Positions 33,269-42,300 of a stretch of DNA of 54,186 bases are shown piece after piece. Below the pieces are notes generated by a model, which did not search any database, had not been told where the DNA came from, and was given only the letters and a program-made list of their open reading frames with translations. The position numbers and the translations under genes were made by a program. How positions within the stretch are numbered: position 1 is the stretch's first letter; each line of letters starts with the position of its first letter. The stretch spans positions 1 to 54,186 of the forward strand of contig NZ_JAKSYG010000239.1 in the NCBI RefSeq assembly GCF_022829725.1, written 5' to 3'. The stretch comes from Methylobacterium sp. E-005. Its GTDB lineage: Bacteria; Pseudomonadota; Alphaproteobacteria; Rhizobiales; Beijerinckiaceae.

Positions 33269-34276
33269 ATGAACGACGCCGCATCAACCGAAGCCTCGAA
33301 CAGCCCTGTAGGCCGCAGCCTCCGGGTGGCCGTTCTCGACGACTACCAGCGCGTGGCGCTCGAATATGGAGATTGGGAACGGCTCGGCCCCGATCTCGAC
33401 GTGACTGTGTTCGACCGCAATCTCGATCTTGAAGAGGCGAAGGTTGCGCTCGCGCCCTACGACGTGCTCTGCCTCATGCGCGAGCGCATGGCCCTGCCAA
33501 GGGGGCTGATCGAGGCTCTGCCGAACCTTCGGCTCGTGATCTTCACGGGCGTTCGAACGCGCTCGATCGATTTCGCGGCGCTCGCCGAGCGGGGGATCAT
33601 TGCTTGCCACACGGGGGGCGGGGAGATGCAGCCGGCGACAGCCGAGCTGACCTGGGGCCTGATCCTGTCAGCGATGCGCCATCTGCCGCGCGAGATGGCG
33701 GGCATGCGGGACGGCTTTTGGCAGACGACGGTCGGCACCGTTCTCGAGGGTCGGACCCTTGGCCTGCTCGGTCTCGGTAAGCTCGGGCAGCGCGTGGCGG
33801 CAATCGGCGCGGCCTTCGGGATGCAGCGTATCGCCTGGAGTCCCAATCTCACCGCGGAGCGCGCCGAGGCTGCTGGCGTCACCCTGGTCGACAAGGACAG
33901 GCTGTTCGCGACCTCGGATGTTGTGACCCTGCATATGGTGCTCAGCCCAGCGACTCAGCATCTCGTCGGCGCGTCCGAACTCGGCCTGATGAGGCCGGAG
34001 GCGCTCCTCGTGAATACGTCGCGCGGTCCCTTGATCGACGAGAATGCGTTGATCGAGACCCTGCGCGCCGGCCGGATCCGCGGTGCGGCGCTCGACGTGT
34101 ACGATCAGGAGCCCTTGCCGGCTAATCACCCTCTGCGCGGCCTGGGGAATGCCTACCTCACGCCACACCTCGGCTATGTTACCGAAGGATCATACCGCCT
34201 GTTCTTTCGCGACGTGGTGTCGGTCATCGCCGCTTGGCGGGCGGGCGCGCCGATCAACGTGGCATCGGTCGCCTGA
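33269..34276 (+). CDS. D-isomer-specific 2-hydroxyacid dehydrogenase
   Basis: A 335-residue NAD-dependent dehydrogenase. The nucleotide-binding motif is 'LGLLGLGKLGQRVA' (GxGxxG), the substrate-binding Arg lies in 'VNTSRGPLIDENAL', the catalytic Glu in 'YDQEPLPANHPL' and the His in 'LTPHLGY'. The N-terminus 'VAVLDDYQRVALEYGDWERL' is typical of the SerA-like phosphoglycerate-dehydrogenase-related group without regulatory domain. It starts one base after the MFS stop. It likely interconverts a 2-oxo acid and a D-2-hydroxy acid in the pathway served by the carrier and perhaps the RraA-like aldolase. Confidence 0.9.
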   Translation: MNDAASTEASNSPVGRSLRVAVLDDYQRVALEYGDWERLGPDLDVTVFDRNLDLEEAKVALAPYDVLCLMRERMALPRGLIEALPNLRLVIFTGVRTRSIDFAALAERGIIACHTGGGEMQPATAELTWGLILSAMRHLPREMAGMRDGFWQTTVGTVLEGRTLGLLGLGKLGQRVAAIGAAFGMQRIAWSPNLTAERAEAAGVTLVDKDRLFATSDVVTLHMVLSPATQHLVGASELGLMRPEALLVNTSRGPLIDENALIETLRAGRIRGAALDVYDQEPLPANHPLRGLGNAYLTPHLGYVTEGSYRLFFRDVVSVIAAWRAGAPINVASVA

Positions 34277-35021
34277 AGATCCGTCCGACGCCCGCGACAA
34301 GACTGAGCCAAGCCGTGGTTTTGGCGCGCCTCGACACTGCAGCCGAGGGACCCGACCGGACTCTCGATCTTGGTATGGCCGAGATGGCCCGGCTACGGAC
34401 GCGACCCCCGCTGACGCGGTCGCCAATCTTGAGCTTGACGATGTCGCAGCCGCGCAACTTGCTGTCGATGACGCGGTCGAGCCAGAACCGGATGGCCCAG
34501 ACCTGCTGAGGTGTGAGGGCGTGCTTGGCGCCGAGCTTGCGGCCGGCGTTCCAAGCCGGCCGGCCCATCGTCCGGCCCCTCGCCGGCCCGTGCCGACAAG
34601 GCGCGGGGACACCCGAACCAATGCTCCGGCGACCCGACTTCAGAAAGCGAATATGAAGGTCGCGATGGCTCTCGATTTCAGGCGCTTGCCCGCGAGTCGA
34701 GAGCTATGCCGTTAGCGTCGGCGTTCGCAAGATGCGTGGGTTGGCCGTCACCGGGCGCCGGGGGCGGCAATAACGGGGCCTGGATCTTCAAGAACAGGCT
34801 GTGAGGACAGCCCCCGGAGCGAGGTATACGGACAAGCTTCGTCGATGCCGCATCCTATCGCACGCGGTGAGGCAAGTGATATAGGTTCAAGCTTGGCCGA
34901 TCGATCCGTCCGTGGGATCAGCCTATTCATCGACACGACGCCAAACGACCCGGAACTTACCGCTGCACCTCGGGTTGGGGCACTGTTTCCAGAGTGTTTC
35001 TACAGCGCCGAGGGTGGTGGC
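34277..35021. other. Intergenic stretch with integrase debris and a hairpin
   Basis: 745 bases with no intact gene. The first half holds a minus-strand integrase remnant (listed separately). Further on, GCTCTCGA (34668-34675) and TCGAGAGC (34697-34704) form a perfect 8-bp inverted repeat with a 21-nt spacer. The last 150 bases are less G+C-rich and probably contain the promoter of the small exported-protein gene. Confidence 0.45.
34386..34568 (-). pseudogene. Tyrosine-recombinase (integrase) remnant with internal deletion
   Basis: The minus-strand frame from 34568 reads 'MGRPAWNAGRKLGAKHALTP', 'QVWAIRFWLD' and, after a sharp join, 'IDSKLRGCDIVKLKIGD' and 'GGRVRSRA', which matches the start of a site-specific integrase family common in Methylobacterium. 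Family members have about 14 more residues between 'RFWLD' and 'IDSKLRGCD', so an in-frame deletion is present. After 'RVRSRA' similarity ends; the catalytic R-H-R-Y part is absent. A dead fragment left by a mobile element. Confidence 0.6.
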
Positions 35022-35282
35022 ATGGCGATTCGGTTCCTGGGTATGGCAGCGGGTCTCACGCTTGCGGCGATCAGCTTCACAGCGCCGGCCTCGGCGGCCG
35101 GTGTCGATCGGGCAGGGGGTCTGAACGACACGCCGACGACCTGGGTAAGGATGACCCGCCATCGCTCGAAGATGGGCCGCCGCGTCGATCGGAATAAGGG
35201 GGCGGGGACGGCCTCGGCGTCAGCACCGAATGGCCGTGGATACGGGATGGGACCGACCGGCCAGCCGAGCGGTGTCAAGTAA
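35022..35282 (+). CDS. Small exported protein of unknown function
   Basis: An 86-residue protein with a signal peptide: 'MAIRFLGMAAGLTLAAISF' followed by an 'APASAAG' cleavage-like site near residue 25. The mature part is basic and Gly/Asn/Thr-rich ('MTRHRSKMGRRVDRNKGAG'), without Cys. ATG 35022 has GAGGG/GGTGG before it. Basic, disordered exported proteins of this size are frequent in Methylobacterium, but I recognise no named family. It is followed at 35350 by a strong hairpin. Confidence 0.6.
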   Translation: MAIRFLGMAAGLTLAAISFTAPASAAGVDRAGGLNDTPTTWVRMTRHRSKMGRRVDRNKGAGTASASAPNGRGYGMGPTGQPSGVK

Positions 35283-35349
35283 AAAGTCTACTCAGCCGGC
35301 AGCCCTTCTCTATCGGCTCGGTCTTCGGTCGATTGATCGTCTTCGATCT

Positions 35350-35375
35350 GGCCATGCACGGGCTTGTGCATGGCC
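35350..35375. promoter_or_regulatory. Perfect 10-bp hairpin overlapping the next start codon
   Basis: GGCCATGCAC (35350-35359), loop gggctt, GTGCATGGCC (35366-35375). The ATG at 35370 of the downstream gene lies in the 3' arm, so the RNA hairpin would hide that start. No T-run follows, so simple termination is less likely; it may still end transcription of the upstream small gene. Confidence 0.5.
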
Positions 35376-35723
35376 GGCCATCCCGTCACGTGTCGAAAGA
35401 TAGTCCCCTTGTCGATCCAATATACTTGTAAAGCTCCGATCCGCCTGGCTTTTGTCAGCGCGCTTGGTCTGCTGAGTCTCTGTCTGCCGGGCGCAGCACA
35501 AGCGCAGTCGGCCGGTAGCCGGATTGATCAGCCGACCCCAGGAACCCTGCCTGCCGGGTCACACAATTCAGGCACCTCCACTGCGCCAGCCAATCAGCCG
35601 ACCGGCCAAGTTTCACCGCCAAGTGCGATCAGCTCGTCGACCGATGTCATGAAGGGGGGGCGATCCAGGGGGGCGGGAGCAGCGAGAGGGTCAATCCCAT
35701 CCAGCATCTGCCGGACAATATGA
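35370..35723 (+). CDS. Small exported low-complexity protein, possibly frameshifted
   Basis: A 117-residue ORF with a hydrophobic signal-like segment ('IRLAFVSALGLLSLCLPG') ending in 'AAQAQ' near residue 46, then a Ser/Thr/Pro/Gly-rich mature part. The long, basic n-region suggests the true start may be internal. Near the end a G7 run (35654-35660) and a G6 run (35668-35673) lie in the coding frame: adding one G would replace the Arg-rich end by a frame reading 'GGGSSERVNP' and ending 'LPDNMKR' at a TGA, which looks more protein-like. The gene may therefore be shifted. Function unknown. Confidence 0.45.
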   Translation: MAGHPVTCRKIVPLSIQYTCKAPIRLAFVSALGLLSLCLPGAAQAQSAGSRIDQPTPGTLPAGSHNSGTSTAPANQPTGQVSPPSAISSSTDVMKGGRSRGAGAARGSIPSSICRTI

Positions 35724-35800
35724 AGCGGTGATTGTTCGGACGCGCTGAGCGATCGACGGTCGGCGCGACATCGTTTCCCTGCCGACCCACGGTCGTGCGG

Positions 35801-37252
35801 ATGGAAACGCAGCGTGACGCGCGGATTTTAGAACGTGTTCGATACCACCGAATGAACATCGTAGATCAGGTGGGCGACCGAGTTCTAGCGCTCATTCGGC
35901 GGTCGTTACGGGAGTTCATCGGTCTTCCGCTTATCGTCGTCGCTGTATTCCTGGGATTGTTCGCGCTGAGCTACCTGCTCGACGACGCGCTATGGGATCG
36001 CTCTGGCCCCACGCCGGTCCCCTGGCTTTCCCATCTGCTCGGTGACACGAGCGCGATCGCGAGCCTGCTCGGCACCGTCGCGTCCGGTATGATTACGGTG
36101 ACGTCGATCACCTTTTCGCTCCTTCTGATCGCCGTTCAGCAGACCGCGTCGACGCTCTCGACCCATGTCTATGACCAGTTCATCCAGCGACGCTCGAACA
36201 AGCTCAGTTTCGGCTTCTTCGTCGGTCTCAGCGTCTTCGTGCTCCTGACGCTCGGCAGTGCCAATCCCGACCACAAACCGATCATCGGGGCGCTCCTATC
36301 GCTCCTGATGACGGGAGCCGCGCTGTGCATGGTCGTGATCCTGATCTACAGCACCATCGATCAGATGCGACCGCACGCGGTCATCACCGCGATCCACGAC
36401 CATACGATGAAGGCCCGCGTGGTGGACGGGCGCATGATTGCGGGTACCCGCCAGTTTCCCCGCGCCGGGCTTTCCTGGTCGCAGGTGGTCCGAACGGATG
36501 CCTATGGCGTGGTGTGCGGCCTCGACCTGCCGACGATCGAACGGTCCGCAGCGGAGCAGAGTGCTGACATCGAGATCATCGGCCGGGTCGGCACCAACGT
36601 CGCTTTCCGCGACCCGCTTTTCCGCATCCATGCTGCGCGGGCACCATCAGCCGACGCGCTTATGAATCTGAAGCGGTCGGTGACTGAGGCCATCAAGATT
36701 GAACCGCGCCGCACCATCGACAGCGATGCCGGCTTCGGGATCGAGCAGCTTTATTCGATCGCGTGGACGACCGCCTCGACGTCGAAGCAGAACCCGCAAC
36801 CCGCCATCCTGGTGTGCCACTGCCTGCGGGATATCATCGCCCGTTGGAGTAGCGCCGACAAGATTTTGGAAAACAGCGCGTCGCGAGTCGCTTATGCCGA
36901 TCGGGGGGTGGACGATGCGATCCAGGCGATCGCCGCGATCGGCGTCGTCGCTTCCGAGAGCATGCAGAACATGCTGGCTGCCGAGGTCTGGCGGACCCTC
37001 GCGACGTTAATCGATGATGTGCCGGCCGAAAGGCTGCCGGCGCTGACCGACACGGTGCGACGGCTCCTATCCAGCCTCGGGGATCACGTATTGACCCATG
37101 ATCTCGAAGGGGAACTGGGTCGCTGCCGTAGGAGCTTGGAGAGCAGAGGCGAGCCAGATGCCGCCGAGGCCATTCGGGTGGCCGCCGAAACGCTCGCAAT
37201 GAGCATCGGTACGCTCAACGCACGCGGGACGCGCGTCCCCACATCCGCCTGA
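35801..37252 (+). CDS. DUF2254-family integral membrane protein
   Basis: A 483-residue protein matching DUF2254: two N-terminal helices ('FIGLPLIVVAVFLGLFALSYLLDD' and 'LGTVASGMITVTSITFSLLLIAVQQTAS'), then two more ('SFGFFVGLSVFVLLTLGS' and 'GALLSLLMTGAALCMVVILIYSTIDQM'), followed by a cytoplasmic C-terminal domain of about 280 residues with 'GYVCGLDLP'-like and 'DSDAGFGIEQLYSIAWTTASTSKQNP' blocks, the family signature. The role of DUF2254 is unknown. I chose ATG 35801; ATG 35852 is an alternative and the earlier in-frame start lacks support. It has no obvious operon partner. Confidence 0.82.
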   Translation: METQRDARILERVRYHRMNIVDQVGDRVLALIRRSLREFIGLPLIVVAVFLGLFALSYLLDDALWDRSGPTPVPWLSHLLGDTSAIASLLGTVASGMITVTSITFSLLLIAVQQTASTLSTHVYDQFIQRRSNKLSFGFFVGLSVFVLLTLGSANPDHKPIIGALLSLLMTGAALCMVVILIYSTIDQMRPHAVITAIHDHTMKARVVDGRMIAGTRQFPRAGLSWSQVVRTDAYGVVCGLDLPTIERSAAEQSADIEIIGRVGTNVAFRDPLFRIHAARAPSADALMNLKRSVTEAIKIEPRRTIDSDAGFGIEQLYSIAWTTASTSKQNPQPAILVCHCLRDIIARWSSADKILENSASRVAYADRGVDDAIQAIAAIGVVASESMQNMLAAEVWRTLATLIDDVPAERLPALTDTVRRLLSSLGDHVLTHDLEGELGRCRRSLESRGEPDAAEAIRVAAETLAMSIGTLNARGTRVPTSA

Positions 37253-37265
37253 GCGCGGTTGCCTG

Positions 37266-37535
37266 TCACTTCGTCCCTGGCGCGGCGCGCGCCGGCTCGG
37301 GAGACAGGCCTTTCGCCTCGTGGGCGCCCGGGCCGTGCACGGCATCGCTGCCGATGATACCGCCGCCCACGGAGGAAGCCGGCGGGTTTCCGCTTCGCGC
37401 TCCGGCGCCGGAGACCGGGGTCTGCCGGGTCGTCATGGTTGCCGTACCGGCGGCGTTCGGCGCTGCGGTCTCCGCGAGCGCAATGCCCGTCCCGCCGACG
37501 ACCAGCGCTGCAACAGTGATAACCTTGGCCACCAT
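37266..37535 (-). CDS. Small exported protein of unknown function
   Basis: An 89-residue protein with a signal peptide ('MVAKVITVAALVVGGTGIAL' then 'AETA', cleavage near residue 22). The mature part is Ala/Gly/Pro-rich and disordered ('GNPPASSVGGGIIGSDAVHG'). ATG 37535 follows GGAAACCATC; upstream in-frame starts precede the signal without features. It converges on the DUF2254 gene with a 13-bp gap. No known family; similar low-complexity exported proteins occur at 35022, 35370 and 53036. Confidence 0.6.
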   Translation of the reverse strand: MVAKVITVAALVVGGTGIALAETAAPNAAGTATMTTRQTPVSGAGARSGNPPASSVGGGIIGSDAVHGPGAHEAKGLSPEPARAAPGTK

Positions 37536-37675
37536 GATGGTTTCCGAAAAAGGCCTGCCGCAACGCGCGGGGATCACATCGGTTCGCCCGGCCTGCAGAG
37601 CTGAAGCGCATCCATGCATCGCTGTGTCGATCTCACGATCAGCCCGACGTTCAACACCCGCATACGGCAGACGGC

Positions 37676-37993
37676 TCAGTCCGCGCTCAGCCCAAGCTGC
37701 GACTTGTCCGTCAATCGGTTGTTGCGGAAGGTCAGCGTGAGATTGGCGCCGTAGGTTCCGTGGCCGCGCCAGGAATAGGTCGCGCGCGCCTCGCTGCCGA
37801 TGGTGAGGTGTGAGACGCGCCGCCCCCCGCAGCCGAGGCGGTCGCGGACCTGGGCGTAGCTCATGCCCTGCTTGAGGGCAGCGTATTGGGTGCGGTCGAC
37901 GCGGCAGGGCCCTGCACCGGGAGAGCGGGCCGCCTCGGCTGTCGAAGCGGCGAGCACCAGGGCGAGCGAGAGCGGGACGAGGCTTTTGCGCAT
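37676..37993 (-). CDS. Small exported SmpA/BLIP-like domain protein
   Basis: A 105-residue protein with a signal peptide ('MRKSLVPLSLALVLAAS', cleavage after 'AEA') and a compact domain: 'YAALKQGMSYAQVRDRLGC' followed by 'YSWRGHGTYGANLTLTFRNNRLTDKSQ'. The 'L..GMSY.QV...LG..G' helix-turn then two beta strands ending in 'F.nn.L..k.Q.GL' is the pattern of DUF3862/beta-lactamase-inhibitor-protein-like and SmpA/OmlA domains. It sits seven bases before the RND adaptor stop-to-start direction, immediately downstream of that gene on the same strand, so it may be cotranscribed with the efflux adaptor. Confidence 0.65.
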   Translation of the reverse strand: MRKSLVPLSLALVLAASTAEAARSPGAGPCRVDRTQYAALKQGMSYAQVRDRLGCGGRRVSHLTIGSEARATYSWRGHGTYGANLTLTFRNNRLTDKSQLGLSAD

Positions 37994-38000
37994 CGGCGCC

Positions 38001-39203
38001 TCACCCGGGTTGGCCGGAGGCGGCCCCGTTCGCGGGCGCCTTGTCCGGCGAACTGGCTTCCATCGCCTTCGTCTCGACCTTGAGATCCTGGCGCATGTCC
38101 TGAATGTGGTCCGTCACCACCTTCTCGCCCGGCTTGAGCCCCGCCACGATGGCGGTGCTCTCCCCGAAGCTGTCGCCGGTCGTCACCGGCTTCTGATGCA
38201 CCACGCCCTTGTCGTCGACGACGTAGACGATCTGCTGGGCGAGCTGAGCCGAGAGGGCGATCGTGGGCACGAGGAGCTTGTCCTCCGTCCCGGTCTTCAC
38301 CCGGGCGCGGACGAACTGGCCGGGGAGGAAGCGCTCGTCCGGGTTCGGCAGGAGGGCGCGCACGAGGCGACGGGCGGTGCGGGGATCGAAGCGGTTGTCG
38401 AGCTGGTAGATCCGGGCCTCACGCACAGGCTTGCCGGACTCGTCGAGCACCTCGACCATCACGGCGCCGCCCTGCATCGCCTCGCGGACGGTCTCGGAAT
38501 CTTCTGAGGACAGGGCCATCTGCACGTCGATCGGATCGAGCTGCACCACCGAGACGAGCTGCGTCTGGTTCTCGATCACGAGGTCGCCCGGGTTGATGAT
38601 CGACAGGCTCGCCCGGCCGTCGAAGGGGGCGTTGACCGTCGCGTAGTCGAGGTTGAGGGTCTGCCGGGCGATGGCCGCCTCCGCCTGCTGCACCTGGGCG
38701 CTGGCTCCGGCGGCGTTGGCCTGCAACTGCTGGAGCCGCTGCTCCGTGGCATAGCCCTTGTCGGCCAGCGTATCCGTGCGGCTCACCTCGGCCTGAGCGA
38801 ACTGAAGCTGCGACTTCGCCTGCGCCTCCTGGGCCTTCGCCTGGGCCAGCGAGACCTCGAAGGGGCGCGGATCGATGCGGAACAGCACCTGCCCCTTCTT
38901 CAAGTGGCTCCCCGGCTCGAAGGGGCGCTCGATGACGTTGCCCGTCACCCGCGCCTGGAGGGCCGCGTCCTGCGGAGCGATGATCGTGCCCGTGTAGGTG
39001 AAGGTGATCGGCACCGCTTCCCTGCGCGCCGCGGTCACCGTCACCGTCATGGGCGGCTCCTCGGCCTTCCTGGGCACCTGCGACCCCGTCAGCGAGGCCA
39101 TGATCGCGGCTGGCGCGGGCCGCCCGGCCGCCAGCCAGCCCCCGCCAGCCAGCACCAAAAGAGCCCCGGCCCCGATCAGCCCGTATTTCGCCCCCGATCG
39201 CAC
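38001..39203 (-). CDS. RND efflux periplasmic adaptor (membrane fusion protein)
   Basis: A 400-residue HlyD/AcrA-type adaptor. An N-terminal anchor helix ('YGLIGAGALLVLAGGGWLAAG') is followed by the lipoyl/hairpin region: 'GTIIAPQDAALQARVTGNVIERPFEPGSHLKKGQVLFRIDPRPFE' ahead of a long coiled coil (about residues 115-185, Ala/Gln-rich), 'NAPFDGRASLSIINPGDLV', and a beta-barrel/membrane-proximal domain. It links the inner-membrane pump to an outer-membrane channel. It diverges from the pump gene across 114 bp rather than preceding it. No outer-membrane factor is present, so a TolC-like protein elsewhere is needed. Confidence 0.92.
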   Translation of the reverse strand: MRSGAKYGLIGAGALLVLAGGGWLAAGRPAPAAIMASLTGSQVPRKAEEPPMTVTVTAARREAVPITFTYTGTIIAPQDAALQARVTGNVIERPFEPGSHLKKGQVLFRIDPRPFEVSLAQAKAQEAQAKSQLQFAQAEVSRTDTLADKGYATEQRLQQLQANAAGASAQVQQAEAAIARQTLNLDYATVNAPFDGRASLSIINPGDLVIENQTQLVSVVQLDPIDVQMALSSEDSETVREAMQGGAVMVEVLDESGKPVREARIYQLDNRFDPRTARRLVRALLPNPDERFLPGQFVRARVKTGTEDKLLVPTIALSAQLAQQIVYVVDDKGVVHQKPVTTGDSFGESTAIVAGLKPGEKVVTDHIQDMRQDLKVETKAMEASSPDKAPANGAASGQPG

Positions 39204-39317
39204 GTGGATCGCCCCCTCCGAGGCGCCCCCTGGCGCCGAACCGGACTAGGGAACACGCGAAATTGACTGGCGTTGCATGCCCGGTCCCCGCGACCACCGA
39301 GCGATTCCCGAGGACCG

Positions 39318-42300
39318 ATGTTCGCCCGCTTCGTCGACCGGCCCATCCTGGCGGGCGTGATCTCCGTGCTGATCACCCTGATCGGCGCGGTGGCCGGCCT
39401 CACCCTGCCGATCGCGCAGTTCCCCGAGATCGCCCCGCCGATCATCAACGTCCAGGCGACCTATCCGGGCGCCAGCGCGCAGCAGGCCTACGACGCGGTG
39501 ACGACGCCGCTGGAGCAGGAGATCAACGGCGCGCAGCACCTCCTCTACATCGCCTCGACCAGCAACACCGACGGCAGCGTCAACCTCGACGCGACCTTCG
39601 AGATCGGGTCCGACCTCGATGCCGCCGCCGCCGAGGTGCTCACCCGCGCCAACCGCGCGGAGGCGAAGCTCCCGGCCTCGGTGCGCGCGCAGGGGCTGGA
39701 GATCCAGAAGAGCACGCGCCAGCAGCTCGGCAACATCGTCCTCTACGCCGAGGAGGGCTCGCCCTACGACGAACTGTTCCTGGCGAACTGGGCCGAGACG
39801 CAGGTGATCAAGCCCCTGCGGCGGGTCTCCGGCATGGGGCGGATCCAGAACTTCTCCCAGAAGCGCTACGCCATGCGGCTGTGGCTCGATCCGGTGAAGA
39901 TGGAGGCGCTGGCGATCAGCCCCGATGCGGTGATCAAGGCGGTGAGCCAGCAGAACGAGCAGATCACCACCGGGTCACTCGGCAAGCCGCCGACCGACGG
40001 CACGCCGACCCCCTTCGAGTTGCAGGTGGTCACGCAGGGGCGGCTGAGCCAGCCGCAGGAATTCGCCAACATCCTGCTGCGGGCCAATCCCGACGGGTCG
40101 GTGGTGCGGGTCCGGGACGTGGCGCGGGTGGAACTCGGCTCGGAGCAGTACGGCGTCCGCTCCAGCTTCGACGGGAAACCCTCCGCGACCCTCGGCCTCT
40201 ACCAGACGCCCGGCGCCAACGCGGTCCAGGTCATGGACGGCGTGAAGGCGACGATGGAGGAACTCGCCCGCCGCTTCCCGCCGGGCCTCAAGTACAAGAT
40301 CGCCCTCGACCGCACCGAGTTCGTCCGAGAGGCGATCACCGAGGTGGTGCACACCCTGTTCGAGGCCCTCGCCCTCGTCATCGTCGTCACCTACCTGTTC
40401 CTGCAGAACTGGCGGGCGACGCTCATCCCGTCCATCGCCGTCCCCGTGGCGCTGGTGGGCACCTTCGGGCCGATGGCCCTGCTCGGCTTCTCCTTCAACA
40501 CGTTGAGCCTGCTCGGCCTGGTGCTGGCGGTCGGCCTCGTGGTCGATGACGCCATCATCGTGGTGGAGAATACCGAACGGCTGATGGATGAGGGGATGGC
40601 GCCCCGGGACGCCTCCCGCGAGGCGGTGAACGAGGTGGCGGGCCCGGTCATCGCCACCACCCTGGTGCTGGCGGCCCTGTTCGTGCCGGTGGCCTTCATC
40701 CCCGGGCTCACCGGCCAGCTCTACAACCAGTTCGCCCTCACCATCGCGATCTCCGTGATGATCTCGGCGGTGGTCTCCCTGACCCTCACCCCGGCGCTCT
40801 GCGGCCTGATCCTGAAGCACCGGGCCGAAGGATCGGACCGGCGCGAAAGCCGGTGGAAGGCGCCGCTCCGCTGGTTCAACCGCACCCTGGAGGCGAGCGC
40901 GAACGTCCTCACCCGGGTGATCGGCGCGCTGAGCCGTCACCTCGTGATCGTCGGGCTGACTTTCCTCGCCTTCGCGGCGCTCACCGTCCTCCTCGTGATG
41001 CAGCGCCCGACCGGCTTCGTCCCCAACGAGGACCAGGGCTACTTCTTCGCCGACGTCGCCCTGCCGAAGGGCGCCTCGGTCGCCCGGACGGACGCGATGG
41101 TCGAGCGCCTGGGCAAGGCCCTGCGCGACATGCCCGAGGCGGACCACACGATCGGCGTCATAGGGCGCAGCATCCTCGCCGACGCGGTGGCCCCGTTCTA
41201 CGGCTTCCAGATCCCGGTCTTGAAGCCCTGGGGCGAGCGCGCGGCCTCGGCGGACGACATCATCGCCCGGGTGCAGAAGGAGTTCCGGCGCGACCCGGCC
41301 GGGCAGGTGCGGGTGGTGAACCCCTCGCCCCTGCCGGGCCTCGGCACCCGCAGCGGCCTGACCCTGGAGATCCAGGATCGCAGCGGCGCAGGCGGCCTCA
41401 AGCTCGCCCAGGCGGCGCAACGCTTCATCGACGAACTGACGAAGAGTCCGAACATCGCCCAGGCGCTCCCGACCACGAGCTACGGCGTGCCGCAGATCCG
41501 GCTGGAGATCGACCGGGCCAAGGCCGAGCAGCTCGGCGTACCGCTCCAGAACCTGTTCGACGCGCTGGGAACCTATGTCGGGTCGAGCTTCGTGAACCTC
41601 TTCAACCGCTTCGGCTTCGTCTACCAGGTTTACGTACAGAGCGAGGCCGCGGGTCGCCGGACGATCCAGGACCTCGAAGCCCTGCCGGTCTTGAACGGGC
41701 GCGGGGAGCCCGTGCGTATCGGCTCCCTGGTGCGGGCGGAATTCACCACCGGCCCGACGGCGGTCCTGTCCTACAACACCTACCCCGCCATCGAGGTGGC
41801 GATCGAGGTGGCCGAGAGCGCGAGTTCGGGCACCGTGCTCAAGGAGGTCGAGGCCCTGGCCAAGGACCGCCTCCCCGGCGATTTCGCCGTGGAATGGACC
41901 GATGTCGCCTATCAGGAGAAGGTCGCGGGAGGCTTCGCGCCACTGATCTTCGGCCTCGGCGTGCTGATGATCTTCCTCCTGCTCGCCGGGCAGTACGAGT
42001 CCCTGCGCCTGCCCTTCGTGATCCTGCTGGCGACGCCGATCGCGATCTTCGGCGCCGTGGGGTCGCTGGCTTTGCGCGGCCTCGCCCTCGACATCTTCGG
42101 GCAGATCGGCCTCCTGCTGCTGGTGGGCTTGGCGGCCAAGAACGCGATCCTGCTCGTCTCCTTCGCCGAGGATCTGCGGCGGCAGGGGGAGGACGCGCTG
42201 AAGGCGGCCCAGGACGCTGCGCGCCTTCGGATGCGCCCGATCCTCATGACCTCCTTCGCCTTCATCATGGGCTCGATCCCGCTGGCCATCGCCAGCGGCG

